Positions 54,791 to 63,026 of a DNA stretch of 64,000 nucleotides are shown here, one piece after another. The notes under the pieces are model-generated. The model did no database searches. It saw only the letters and a list, made by a program, of their open reading frames with translations, and had not been told where the DNA came from. This DNA comes from Edaphobacter lichenicola (lineage in GTDB: Bacteria > Acidobacteriota > Terriglobia > Terriglobales > Acidobacteriaceae). Within the stretch, counting starts at the first letter, position 1. The number at the start of each line of letters is the position of its first letter. The stretch covers positions 868,001 through 932,000 of the forward strand of contig NZ_CP073696.1 in assembly GCF_025264645.1 (NCBI RefSeq), in the 5' to 3' direction. A program made the translations under genes and the position numbers.

Positions 54791-55441
54791 ATGGCAAAGA
54801 TCAATAAGACATTGAGTCAGGCAATACAGGAACGTCGAGCGACACCGAGCTTCGACGGAGCGCCCATTCCGGCGGAGGATCTGCGACAGATTCTGGATGC
54901 GGGACTACAGGCTCCCAGCGGGTATAACTTGCAGCCGTGGCGTTTTGTGGTGGTGCAGTCGACGGAGCAGAAGAAGAAGCTGCGGGCGGCGAGCTATAAC
55001 CAGGGCAAGGTGGAGGAGGCGTCTGCCGTTATTGTGGCGTGTGGCGACGCGGACGGGTGGCGCAAGGATTTGGATCTGGTGTTGGAGAAGGGGCGTAAGG
55101 GTGGCATGCCGGAGAGCTATGCGGTGCAGGCGCAGGCAAGTGTTCCGAACTATATGTCGAGCTTCAGCAGCAATCAGATGCAGGGTTGGTTGAACAAGCA
55201 GGTGATGCTGGCGTTTACGCACATGCTGCTAATGGCAGAGGTGATGGGATATGACACTGCGCCGATGGAAGGGTTCGAGCAGGAGAAGGTGCATGAGGTG
55301 CTGCGGCTTCCGCTGAGCTATTGGGTTGTTGCGCTGCTTGCGGTTGGGCATGCAAAGGGCGCGGATAAGTTCGATGGCGGACGTTTCGACATTGGACATA
55401 CGGTATTCGGAGAAGAGTTTGGCAAGCCGCTGAAGCTGTAA
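54791..55441 (+). CDS. Nitroreductase family protein
   Basis: A 216-aa FMN-dependent oxidoreductase. The N-terminal FMN motif ERRATPSFDGAPIP and LDAGLQAPSGYNLQPWRFVVV are characteristic, as is the late SYWVVALLAVGHA. Substrates in the family are nitroaromatics, quinones and other acceptors. It is followed 18 bp later by an alpha/beta hydrolase, likely co-transcribed. Confidence 0.9.
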   Translation: MAKINKTLSQAIQERRATPSFDGAPIPAEDLRQILDAGLQAPSGYNLQPWRFVVVQSTEQKKKLRAASYNQGKVEEASAVIVACGDADGWRKDLDLVLEKGRKGGMPESYAVQAQASVPNYMSSFSSNQMQGWLNKQVMLAFTHMLLMAEVMGYDTAPMEGFEQEKVHEVLRLPLSYWVVALLAVGHAKGADKFDGGRFDIGHTVFGEEFGKPLKL

Positions 55442-55459
55442 CGTGGAGATGACTGGGCT

Positions 55460-56416
55460 ATGAAGGTTGCGCTGCGCGTTCTGGCTTTTTTATTGCTCGT
55501 GATTGTTGCGGCTGGATTGATCTTTTATCGATATCCGCTCTGGGTGGCGGATCAGCACACTCGATTTCAACTTTGGCGCGCTGGGGTGAAGAGCGACTAC
55601 GTCGAGGTGGGTGGGTATAGGCTTCATTACTTTGAGGCGGGACCGAGCGGTGGGGGTGGTACGCCTCTGGTGCTGGTGCATGGGCTGGGGGCCAGGGGCG
55701 AGGATTGGGGGCACATGATTCCGGCGCTGGCTGCGAAGGGGTTTCATGTCTACGTGCCGGATCTGTTGGGTTATGGGCGGTCGCAGAAGCCGGATGTGAG
55801 TTACTCGATCTCGCTACAGGAGCAGACGGTTGCTCAGTTCATGCAGGTGGTGCATGTTCCGCGGGCGGATGTGGGTGGATGGTCGATGGGTGGATGGGTG
55901 GTGATGAAGCTGGCGCTGGATCATCCGGAGATGGTGGATCGGCTGATCGTGTATGACAGCGCTGGAGTGTATTTTCCGGCGACGTTCGGGCCGGAGTTGT
56001 TTACGCCGAGCGATCCTGCCGGTGTGAGGAAGCTGATTGCGATGCTTACGCCGATTCCGCGGAAGGTGCCGGATTTTGCGGCGGAGGCCATGGTACGGAA
56101 GCTGCAGGCGAATGCGTGGGTGGTGAATCGGAGTACGGCTTCGATGATCAACGGGCGGGATCTGCTGGATTTTCGGCTGCATAACATCTCGCAGCCGATG
56201 CTGATCGTCTGGGGATCGAAGGATGAGCTGATTCCGCTGGCTTCGGGTGAGACGATTCATCGAAGCGTGCCGCAGTCGGTGCTGAACATTATTGAAGGCT
56301 GTGGGCACCTGGCACCATCGGAGTGCTCTGTACCGGTGATTGAGAGTACGGTGGAGTTTTTGCGGGCTGTGCCTCCGATGCGTGGTGGTGAGAGGATGAT
56401 TCCCGCGGGCTTGTAG
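55460..56416 (+). CDS. Membrane-anchored alpha/beta hydrolase
   Basis: A 318-aa protein. An N-terminal hydrophobic helix (VLAFLLLVIVAAGLIFYRYPL) anchors or exports it. The core shows LVLVHGLGARGEDWGHM, the nucleophile elbow GGWSMGG, VWGSKDELIPL (acid) and GCGHLAPSE (His). GGAG precedes the ATG. Substrate unknown; the nitroreductase just upstream suggests a shared small-molecule pathway. Confidence 0.9.
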   Translation: MKVALRVLAFLLLVIVAAGLIFYRYPLWVADQHTRFQLWRAGVKSDYVEVGGYRLHYFEAGPSGGGGTPLVLVHGLGARGEDWGHMIPALAAKGFHVYVPDLLGYGRSQKPDVSYSISLQEQTVAQFMQVVHVPRADVGGWSMGGWVVMKLALDHPEMVDRLIVYDSAGVYFPATFGPELFTPSDPAGVRKLIAMLTPIPRKVPDFAAEAMVRKLQANAWVVNRSTASMINGRDLLDFRLHNISQPMLIVWGSKDELIPLASGETIHRSVPQSVLNIIEGCGHLAPSECSVPVIESTVEFLRAVPPMRGGERMIPAGL

Positions 56417-56420
56417 GAGT

Positions 56421-56466
56421 GTCCTGCCGGACGGGCCCACTGCGCGTGGTGCGGTCACTTCGTGAC
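56421..56466. repeat. 46-bp dispersed repeat, copy 1
   Basis: Begins GTCCTGCCGGACGGGCCC and ends CACTTCGTGAC. Copy 2 at 62109-62154 differs at five of 46 positions. It contains small hairpins GTCC-TGCC-GGAC and CAC-TTC-GTG. It lies in the convergent gap between the hydrolase and ubiX. Confidence 0.7.
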
Positions 56467-56495
56467 TTTTATACTTTGTGTTGTTGGCCAAGTTT

Positions 56496-57095
56496 CTAGT
56501 CGGGTTGCCACTGGTACGCGTCGGGCTGGGGCAGGCCGATGTGGGCGAGGACGCGGTTCACGAAGTTGCGAGCCATCTCTTGGGTGCTTTGCGGGTGGTT
56601 GTAGAGGGTGGGGATGGCGGGAAAGATGGTGGCTCCCGCGTCTGAGGCCAACTGCATGTTGCGGATGTGGATGCGATTGAAGGGCGTTTCGCGGATGCAG
56701 AGGATGAGGGGGCGGTTTTCCTTGAGGCAGACGTCGGCGGCGCGTTGGATAAGGTTTTGCGCCAGGCCGTTTGCGATCGACGCGAGGGTGCCCATGGAGC
56801 AGGGAAGTACGATCATGGCGTCGGTGGGGTAGCTGCCGCTGGCGATGTTGGCGCCGATGTCGGCTTCGGCGTGTTGCTGGAGCTTGGCACAGGGCCCGCC
56901 GAGGAGTTTTTCGGCGAGGTTGTTGCGGCCGCTTAGGTTTAGCTCTTCGGCGAAGACGCGGAGGGCGCTGTCGGAGGCTACGAAGTTGATTTTGGTGATG
57001 CGGGCGTCGGCGGCGAGGGCGCGCAGGATCTCGGCGGCGTAGATACTGCCGCTGGCTCCGGTTACGGCTAACGTGATGTTGCTGGGTTGAGGCAC
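56496..57095 (-). CDS. ubiX: Flavin prenyltransferase UbiX
   Basis: A 199-aa flavoprotein that makes prenylated FMN for UbiD decarboxylases. It shows ITLAVTGASGSIYAAEILRAL, MIVLPCSMGTLASIANGLAQNLIQRAADV and the signature RPLILCIRETPFNRIHIRNM. I start at GTG 57095 (GGAG upstream); an earlier TTG at 57167 would place the G/C-run element inside the gene. No ubiD is in the window. Confidence 0.92.
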   Translation of the reverse strand: MPQPSNITLAVTGASGSIYAAEILRALAADARITKINFVASDSALRVFAEELNLSGRNNLAEKLLGGPCAKLQQHAEADIGANIASGSYPTDAMIVLPCSMGTLASIANGLAQNLIQRAADVCLKENRPLILCIRETPFNRIHIRNMQLASDAGATIFPAIPTLYNHPQSTQEMARNFVNRVLAHIGLPQPDAYQWQPD

Positions 57096-57130
57096 GGGTT
57101 GATTATCTCCGATGTGAAACACGTCATGGT

Positions 57131-57283
57131 GGGGGGTGCCCCCGGGGGTGGGTGGTTCTAAGTTCAATTATTGCTGCAGATAGCAAAACAGCTCTTTGTA
57201 AATATGACTTAATAAAAGGGTTACGGGTAAATATTTCTTAAGAAACGAGTTATCGGTAAATATCTCTCAGTAAAGAGGTTACG
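57131..57283. repeat. Composite repeat upstream of ubiX: G/C run plus three tandem 29-bp units
   Basis: GGGGGGTGCCCCCGGGGG (57131-57148) is followed by three perfectly adjacent 29-bp units at 57197-57225, 57226-57254 and 57255-57283. Each starts with GTAAATAT from its second base and two end in GTTACG, the middle one in GTTATC. They are AT-rich against the surrounding GC-rich DNA. Same order relative to the gene as at pyrE and ccmE. Confidence 0.75.
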
Positions 57284-57308
57284 TTCGCGAAGTTTTCTGC
57301 AAGACGAA

Positions 57309-57336
57309 GGCCCAGCTTTGGCTGGGCCGTTCTTTT
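57309..57336 (+). terminator. Hairpin with T tract between ubiX and ykgJ
   Basis: Perfect arms GGCCCAGC / GCTGGGCC around TTTG, followed by GTTCTTTT on the plus strand. No plus-strand gene lies just upstream, so it may serve the minus strand less efficiently (TTCGTCTT) or be part of the repeat region. Confidence 0.55.
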
Positions 57337-57461
57337 CTAGTCTGTTTTAAGTGTAGTGGATCGGGATTAACTCATGCGCCAAGTTTCGGGCGTTTATTTT
57401 TTAGGGCTATGCCTTTTGCTTTCATGTGTTTGCGAGATCAAAATAAATTCTATTGATGCGC

Positions 57462-58085
57462 TCAGGGCTTGACAGAATTTTGCGCGGGGCGAAGGGCGTA
57501 GGCGATCAGGGTTTGGCCGTGGAGGTTGTGGGTGGTGTTGAAGGCTTCGTTGCTGGCTTCTTCTTGTGCGGGGATGGTGGGGTCTAGTTCGCAGGCGGTG
57601 ATCTCGTCGGTGGTGGCGTGGATGAAGCAGAGCTCGCAGGTGGCGAGGTTGACTTCTCCGTTGTCGCCTTCGCTGCGCATGGGTGGGCCGAAGGTGCGAC
57701 AGAGGATGGGGCGGTGCTCGTAGAGGTCGCAGGTGCCGGTGGTGAGGTCGAGGACGGGGCAGGGTTCGTCGTTGGCGAACTCTTCGAAGAGGATGGCGGC
57801 TTCGTGGTCTTCGTTGAGGATGCCGGTGGTGAGGTTGCCGGGGAACCATGGGTCGAGGCGGGTGAGGGATTCGACTACTCTTGCGTGGATGCGTGCGGCG
57901 CGTTGTGGGTCGGTTGTTTCGAGGATGGCGAGGCCTTCGTGGAGGCGGGCTCCATCTTCGTGGGCGATGGGGAAGACGCCGATGCAGCATTGGGAGCAGC
58001 CGGGGTGGCAGACGAGGTGGTGGCCGCCGCGTTTGTACGCGTCTGCTACGGCAATGTCTACGATTTGGACTAGGGTTTGCGTCAT
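57462..58085 (-). CDS. YkgJ family cysteine-cluster protein
   Basis: A 207-aa protein from ATG 58085. The zinc/iron-binding cysteines are seen as CHPGCSQCC near the N-terminus, CPVLDLTTGTCDLYEHRPILCRTFG in the middle (motif region only) and CELC. These proteins are thought to bind an iron-sulfur or zinc cluster; the role is unknown. An extra 14 codons upstream are possible. Confidence 0.85.
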   Translation of the reverse strand: MTQTLVQIVDIAVADAYKRGGHHLVCHPGCSQCCIGVFPIAHEDGARLHEGLAILETTDPQRAARIHARVVESLTRLDPWFPGNLTTGILNEDHEAAILFEEFANDEPCPVLDLTTGTCDLYEHRPILCRTFGPPMRSEGDNGEVNLATCELCFIHATTDEITACELDPTIPAQEEASNEAFNTTHNLHGQTLIAYALRPAQNSVKP

Positions 58086-58272
58086 CTTGTTTTCGTGGAA
58101 GGGTTCGCGCGTTGCGCGAATGCCCACATCTCAGGATCGAGATATGGGGCACCCGGTTTTCTTCTTATTCTTTATGGTACGTGGGTGTGCGGTTCGCTTT
58201 CGCGAATAACCCACCCTTCGTGATGGGATTGCGAAGGATGGGCAACCCGACGCCTGTCTTACTCCGGATGCG

Positions 58273-59334
58273 TTAGGGGATGATGCGGTCGTGGCGGAGG
58301 CGGGTGAAGAGGTCGAAGAAGCTGTCGTCGGTGGGTTGGTAGTCGAGGAAGCCTAGTTTGCGGCTCTTGCTCATGTCGGTGACGACTTCGATGGGGCGGC
58401 CGAGGTCGGCGTCGGTGTGCCAGGCGGAGGCGAGACGGTTGAGGTCGGGTTCGGCGAGGTTGTGGGATTTGGCGATATCGCGCCAGATGTCTTCGGTGCC
58501 TGCTAGTTGTTGTTCAAGTGGGGTGCCTTGGCCGGGGAAGGGAGCGGGCGCGATGCCGAACCAATCGGCGAGGCGAGGCCACATCCAGTTCCAGCGGAAG
58601 ACGTCGCCGTTGACGACGTTGAAGGCTTGGTCGCGAGCAGCGGGAGTGATTGCTGCCCATTCGAGGTGACGGCCGAGAAGACGCGCGTCGGTCATGTCGG
58701 TGAGGCTGTGCCACTGGGCTGCGGAGCCGGGGAAGAGGAACGGGCGGCCGGTTTCGCGGCAGATGGTGGCATAGGTGGCGAGGGTGACACCCATGTTCAT
58801 GGCGTTGCCGAGGGCGTAGCCGATGATGGTGTGGGGGCGATGGACGCTCCATGAGAAGTGGTGGCGATGGGCGGCGTCGAAGACCTCGTCCTCTTGCGCG
58901 TAGTAGAAGTTTTCGATGTCGAGGCGAGGCTGCTCTTCGCGGAAGGGTGTGGCGGGGAGGGTGCCTTTTCCGTAGGCTTCGAAGGGTCCGAGGTAGTGCT
59001 TGAGGCCGGTGACGAGAGCTACGTGCTGGAGGGTGCCGGCGTGGGAGACGGCTTCGAGGAGATTGCGTACCATCGCGGAGTTGACGCGGATGTTTTCGGC
59101 TTCGGTGGGCTGGCGGAGCCATGTGGTGATGAAGACGTGCGTGGGCTTGAGGTGGGCTACGGCGTTGCGGAGGGCGGTGGTGTCGAGGAGGTCGGCGGCG
59201 ATGAAGTCGACGCCGGCGATGTCGGCGGAGGGGCGACGGGCGAGGCCGTGGACTTGCCAGCCGTTGGAGAGGAGTTGGTGGGCGAGATTGTTGCCGACGA
59301 TGCCGGTGACTCCGGCGATGAGTGCTGTGGGCAT
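58273..59334 (-). CDS. PRISE-type NAD(P)-dependent reductase (SDR family)
   Basis: A 353-aa extended short-chain dehydrogenase. It shows the Rossmann motif AGVTGIVGNNLAHQLL, TGLKHYLGPFEAYGKG, the NFYYAQED motif and WSVHRPHTIIGYALG. These are hallmarks of the progesterone-5-beta-reductase/iridoid-synthase-like group, which reduces enones. The bacterial substrate is unknown. It stands alone, 188 bp from the YkgJ gene. Confidence 0.88.
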   Translation of the reverse strand: MPTALIAGVTGIVGNNLAHQLLSNGWQVHGLARRPSADIAGVDFIAADLLDTTALRNAVAHLKPTHVFITTWLRQPTEAENIRVNSAMVRNLLEAVSHAGTLQHVALVTGLKHYLGPFEAYGKGTLPATPFREEQPRLDIENFYYAQEDEVFDAAHRHHFSWSVHRPHTIIGYALGNAMNMGVTLATYATICRETGRPFLFPGSAAQWHSLTDMTDARLLGRHLEWAAITPAARDQAFNVVNGDVFRWNWMWPRLADWFGIAPAPFPGQGTPLEQQLAGTEDIWRDIAKSHNLAEPDLNRLASAWHTDADLGRPIEVVTDMSKSRKLGFLDYQPTDDSFFDLFTRLRHDRIIP

Positions 59335-59506
59335 GAAGATCCTTTTAGGTCAGGGTGTGAGGCGTATCGATGGCCTCACACGTGACTTCGATTGGATGAA
59401 GTTTGTGCCCGGTGCGATTCGACGGAGGTTTGTGCGTTGGGACGATGCCGGGTCTTGCGATGGGTTGCTTGATCCGGCATTTCCGTTTGGAGTTGGCGGT
59501 TTTAGG

Positions 59507-59713
59507 CTAGGTCGCTTTGCGCTGGAAGTTCGTCTTTTTGGTGCCGGCGAAGGAGTCCTTCGCTTTGACGGAGGCGGTGGATGATCCGGCGAGGGACTTG
59601 TCGCCGCCCTTTGCCTGGGCCGCGGCCTTCTCGCGTGCGGCCTGAAGTTTTTGTGCCTTCGGGCTTAACCCGCGTGTCTTAATTTCAGCTGCTTTGGGAA
59701 TGAAATCACTCAT
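59507..59713 (-). CDS. Small basic hypothetical protein
   Basis: A 68-aa Lys/Ala/Ser-rich protein with no hydrophobic segment (KAQKLQAAREKAAAQAKGGD, then AGTKKTNFQRKAT). Probably disordered and possibly nucleic-acid binding. No family recognised. It follows the frameshifted NTF2-like gene on the same strand. Confidence 0.55.
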   Translation of the reverse strand: MSDFIPKAAEIKTRGLSPKAQKLQAAREKAAAQAKGGDKSLAGSSTASVKAKDSFAGTKKTNFQRKAT

Positions 59714-59769
59714 TAGAAGATCGTATTACGTTCGGAGGATTTGAAACAGACGCTTTGTGGAAGCTGTCG

Positions 59770-60247
59770 CTACTTTGCTGGATGGGGTCTGACGCCGGTC
59801 CATGTCCAGGAGCGAATCTTCCAGGCGCCATCTTCCTGATGAAGCACGAAGGTTGCAGAAGCTTCTTCTGCCATTGCTTTGCCGTGCTCCTTGTAGAGGT
59901 AGACGGTGGGGACGATGACGTAGGCGAGATCGCCTTCGATTTCGGTGCGCGTGGGGGGCGTCGTACTTCACGGAGCCGTTCGGAGACGCCGGTGGCTACG
60001 GCGTGTTTGTCGTAGTCGTCTGCCCATTGCTGGGCGGCGCTGGGGCCGGTCCACCGATGGGGAGCGAACTCGTCGACGATGGTGATGTCGCCGGTTGCGT
60101 AGGCGCGGCGAATGCAGATTTCGTGTCGCCCTTGTTGAAGCCGTCGACAAACTGGCGGATGGGGATCATCACGTCAGACGCGGGAGCGGCTATTGCGGTG
60201 CTTGCCAGCAATGCGCTTGCGAGCACTGCGTGGATCACTTTCTTCAT
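59770..60247 (-). pseudogene. Exported SnoaL/NTF2-like protein broken by two frameshifts
   Basis: The gene begins in one frame (MKKVIHAVLASALLASTAIA signal, then IRQFVDGFNKGDTKSAFA). It continues in a second frame from about 60,105 (AYATGDITIVDEFAPHRWTG, then WADDYDKHAVATGV) and in a third from about 59,955 (TEIEGDLAYVIVPTVYLYKE, then DGAWKIRSWTWTGVRPHPAK). The joined product is a typical SnoaL-like domain of about 158 aa. The second shift falls at a run of six G/C (59953-59958), so assembly error is possible. Confidence 0.75.
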
Positions 60248-60329
60248 GGTCTTCTCCGGCAGATGCGGTCTGAAGACCGCGATCGTTTGGAGGAAAGTTT
60301 TATTTGGTTGTGATGGTGTCAATAGAAGA

Positions 60330-60363
60330 CTTTCAGGCGAGTGAGTGGCGACTCGCCTGAAAG
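60330..60363 (-). terminator. Terminator of purB
   Basis: Perfect 13-base arms CTTTCAGGCGAGT / ACTCGCCTGAAAG with an eight-base loop, starting one base after the purB stop. The minus-strand continuation is TCTTCTATTG. Confidence 0.75.
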
Positions 60364-60364
60364 A

Positions 60365-61675
60365 TTATTTTGTGGGGGCGTTCAGGACGCGGTCGAAGAT
60401 GGCGTCTACGTTGGCTAGCTGGCGGGTGTAGTCGAAGGCGCGGGCTAGTTTTTCGGGGGAGAGGCGGGCTGTGATTTCCGGGACCTTGGCGATCTCGTCG
60501 CGAAAGGTGAGGTCGTTCTTCCAGGAGTTCATGGCGTGGCCCTGGACGAGGCGGTAGGCGTCTTCGCGGGACATGCCGGATTCGGCGAGGTCGAGGAGGA
60601 GTTGGCCGGAGAAGATGAGGCCGCCGGTGGACTCGAGGTTCTTCAACATGCGGGTGGGGTAGACGACGAGCTTCGCGATGAGGTTGTCGGTCTTGGTGAG
60701 GAGGTAGTCGGCGAGGATGGTGGAGTCGGGGAGGATGACGCGCTCGGCGGAGGAGTGGGAGATGTCGCGCTCGTGCCAGAGGGCTACGTTTTCGAAGGCG
60801 GTTTGTGCGTTGGCGCGGATGACGCGGGCGAGGCCTGAGATCTGTTCGCTGGTGATGGGGTTGCGCTTATGGGGCATGGCGCTTGAGCCCTTTTGTTTTT
60901 CGCTGAAGAACTCTTCCGCTTCGCGGACTTCGGTGCGCTGGAGGTGGCGGATCTCGGTGGCGATCTTGTCTAACGTGCTTGCTAAGACTGCGAGGGTGGA
61001 GACGTAGGCGGCGTGGCGGTCGCGCTGGACGACTTGGGTCGCTACTGCGACGGGTTTGAGACCTAATTGGTTACAAATTGCCTCTTCGTGCTCTGGCTTC
61101 AGGTGACCGAAGGTTCCGACGGCTCCGGAGAGCTTGCCGACGCGGAGGTCTTCGGCGGCTGCGTCGAAGCGGGCGAGGTTGCGCTGCATCTCGGAGTACC
61201 AGAGGAGGAGCTTGAGGCCGAAGGTGGTGGGTTCGGCGTGGATGCCGTGGGTGCGGCCGATGATGGGGGTGTGCTTGAACTCGATCGCGCGGCGCTTGAG
61301 GGTTTCGGAGAGGGCGATGATCCCGGCGCGGATGATGGCAGAGGCTTCTTTGAGCTGGAGAGACTGCGCGGTGTCGACGACGTCGGTGCTGGTGAGGCCG
61401 TAGTGGAGCCAGCGGGATGCTTCGGTGTCGTTGATGTGCTCGGCGACGGTGGTGGTGAAGGCGATGACGTCGTGACGGACTTCGGCTTCGATCTCGTTGA
61501 TGCGGTCGACGGTGAAGGCGCCCTTGTCGCGGATGGTGTCGGCGGCGGACTGGGGGACGAGGCCGAAGCTGGCGAGGGCCTGGGAGGCGGCGACTTCTAC
61601 GGTGAGCCAGCACTGGTACTTGTTGGCGTCGGACCAGATGCGGCCCATCTCGGTGCGAGTATAGCGGGGGATCAT
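60365..61675 (-). CDS. purB: Adenylosuccinate lyase PurB
   Basis: A 436-aa enzyme of the fumarase/aspartase superfamily acting twice in purine synthesis. It shows MIPRYTRTEMGRIWSD, the LTSTDVVDTA region, GRTHGIHAEPTTFG and the superfamily signature GSSAMPHKRNP. The length is standard for the short bacterial form. It has its own terminator. Confidence 0.97.
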   Translation of the reverse strand: MIPRYTRTEMGRIWSDANKYQCWLTVEVAASQALASFGLVPQSAADTIRDKGAFTVDRINEIEAEVRHDVIAFTTTVAEHINDTEASRWLHYGLTSTDVVDTAQSLQLKEASAIIRAGIIALSETLKRRAIEFKHTPIIGRTHGIHAEPTTFGLKLLLWYSEMQRNLARFDAAAEDLRVGKLSGAVGTFGHLKPEHEEAICNQLGLKPVAVATQVVQRDRHAAYVSTLAVLASTLDKIATEIRHLQRTEVREAEEFFSEKQKGSSAMPHKRNPITSEQISGLARVIRANAQTAFENVALWHERDISHSSAERVILPDSTILADYLLTKTDNLIAKLVVYPTRMLKNLESTGGLIFSGQLLLDLAESGMSREDAYRLVQGHAMNSWKNDLTFRDEIAKVPEITARLSPEKLARAFDYTRQLANVDAIFDRVLNAPTK

Positions 61676-61751
61676 GGTGTTTCCTTCGACGTGACTGTAA
61701 CGGGAGCGATTACGGATTATCGATCAGCAGAGAAACGTGGCCCGAACGGCG

Positions 61752-61788
61752 AAATACAGGGATCCTTCACTTCGTTCAGGATGACGGC
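61752..61788. repeat. Dispersed repeat copy D
   Basis: Contains ATACAGGGATCCTTCACTTC followed by GTTCAGGATGACGGC. It lies between purB and the glutaredoxin-like gene. Confidence 0.55.
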
Positions 61789-61819
61789 AGAAGGGGACGG
61801 GGCCAACTCGGGATGGCTT

Positions 61820-62074
61820 CTAGGCTTTGACGCCGAAGAGTTCGGACATCTCGTCGTAGAGGAAGCCTTCGCCGGGTTTGTAGGGCTGGACCCACTTGCC
61901 GTCGATGACGAACTGGGGGATGGCACGCTTGCCGGTGTTGGCGATGACCAGTTCGGGGGCGCCAGGGGTGTTCTCGATGTCGATCTCTTTGAAGGGGATG
62001 TTGTGGGTGGTGAGGAAGCGCTTCGCTTCGCGGCAGTCGCGGCACCAGGAGGCTGAGTAGACGGTGAGATCCAT
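61820..62074 (-). CDS. Glutaredoxin-like protein
   Basis: An 84-aa thioredoxin-fold protein. The active-site motif is CRDC (residues 11-14, after VYSASW), then IPFKEIDIENTPGAPELV and the cis-Pro region KRAIPQFVIDGKW. AAGG precedes the ATG. It probably reduces protein disulfides or glutathione-type mixed disulfides. Confidence 0.88.
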   Translation of the reverse strand: MDLTVYSASWCRDCREAKRFLTTHNIPFKEIDIENTPGAPELVIANTGKRAIPQFVIDGKWVQPYKPGEGFLYDEMSELFGVKA

Positions 62075-62108
62075 AGACCTTTATTTTAGCTTGATTGGTG
62101 ATACTGCG

Positions 62109-62154
62109 GTCCTGCCGGACGGGCCCGCTGCGCGCGGGGCGGCCACTTCGTGGC
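62109..62154. repeat. 46-bp dispersed repeat, copy 2
   Basis: Same family as 56421-56466, starting GTCCTGCCGGACGGGCCC. It lies between the SDR gene and the glutaredoxin-like gene. Confidence 0.7.
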
Positions 62155-62177
62155 GGGTATACCGTGTTTTGCTGATG

Positions 62178-62951
62178 CTATTGCTCGTGGTAGTTGCGGA
62201 TTAGGCCGCCGTCTACGAAGTAGGTAGAGCCGGTGACGTAGGCACCGTCGTCGGAGGCGAGGAAGAGTGCGACGCCTGCGACGTCTTCCGGGGTGCCCAT
62301 GCGACCTAGCGGGATGTTTTTGAGCAGGGCATCGAGCTGGGATTTGTCGGCCATCAGCTTGGTGTTGATTGGTGTGGCGATGGCGCCGGGAGCGATGTTG
62401 TTAACCGTGATGTTGAGGGGGCCGAGTTCGACGGAGAGGTCGCGCATGAGCATGCGCATGCCGCCTTTTGAGGCGCAGTAGGTGGAGAAGTTGGGGAAGA
62501 CCATGTCTTCGTGGACGGAGGAGATGTTGACGATGCGGCCGGGGAGCTTGGCGTCGCGGAGGCGGCGGACGAAGGCCTGGGTGAGGAAGAAGGCGCCCTT
62601 GAGGTTCACGTTGAGGACTGCGTCGTAGTCGGCTTCAGTGACGTCCCAGAAGGCGGCTTCTTTTTCGATGCCGGCGTTGTTGACGAGGATGTCGCAGCGG
62701 CCTAGTTGCTGGTAGGCCTGATCGACGAGGTTTTGCGTGTCGGCTAGATTGCTGACGTCGGCTTTGACAAGGATGGCTTTGCCGCCGGCGGCCTCGGCTT
62801 TGGATGCGGTCTCCTGGGCTTGGTCGATGTGGTTGCGGTAGTCGACGACGACGGTGGCGCCTTCGCTGGCGAAGCGGATGGCGATCGATTGGCCGATGCC
62901 GGAGCCGGAGCCGGTGACGATTGCTACTTTGCCTGCGAGACGACCTGACAT
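62178..62951 (-). CDS. SDR family oxidoreductase (glucose 1-dehydrogenase-like)
   Basis: A 257-aa classical short-chain dehydrogenase. It shows VTGSGSGIGQSIA (cofactor loop), VNNAGIEK, the catalytic region NISSVHEDMVFPNFSTYCASKGG (Ser, Tyr, Lys) and GSTYFVDGGL at the end. It resembles glucose 1-dehydrogenases and 3-oxoacyl-ACP reductases; specificity is not assignable. AAGGATG precedes the start. Confidence 0.9.
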   Translation of the reverse strand: MSGRLAGKVAIVTGSGSGIGQSIAIRFASEGATVVVDYRNHIDQAQETASKAEAAGGKAILVKADVSNLADTQNLVDQAYQQLGRCDILVNNAGIEKEAAFWDVTEADYDAVLNVNLKGAFFLTQAFVRRLRDAKLPGRIVNISSVHEDMVFPNFSTYCASKGGMRMLMRDLSVELGPLNITVNNIAPGAIATPINTKLMADKSQLDALLKNIPLGRMGTPEDVAGVALFLASDDGAYVTGSTYFVDGGLIRNYHEQ

Positions 62952-63026
62952 GGGTGCATCCTTGTCGAGCGAGAGTTGGTGTTACGACGATAAGCGCGTT
63001 GGGCGCGGCTTTCGCGTGCGCAGCTG

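Noticed and set aside
57197..57283. CRISPR array
   Set aside because: Units are directly adjacent without spacers and diverge internally; no cas genes are in the window.
61067..62056. 329-aa plus-strand ORF opposite purB and the glutaredoxin gene
   Set aside because: It is the antisense of two well-supported genes and the intergenic repeat, with the usual Gly/Val/Glu-rich composition.
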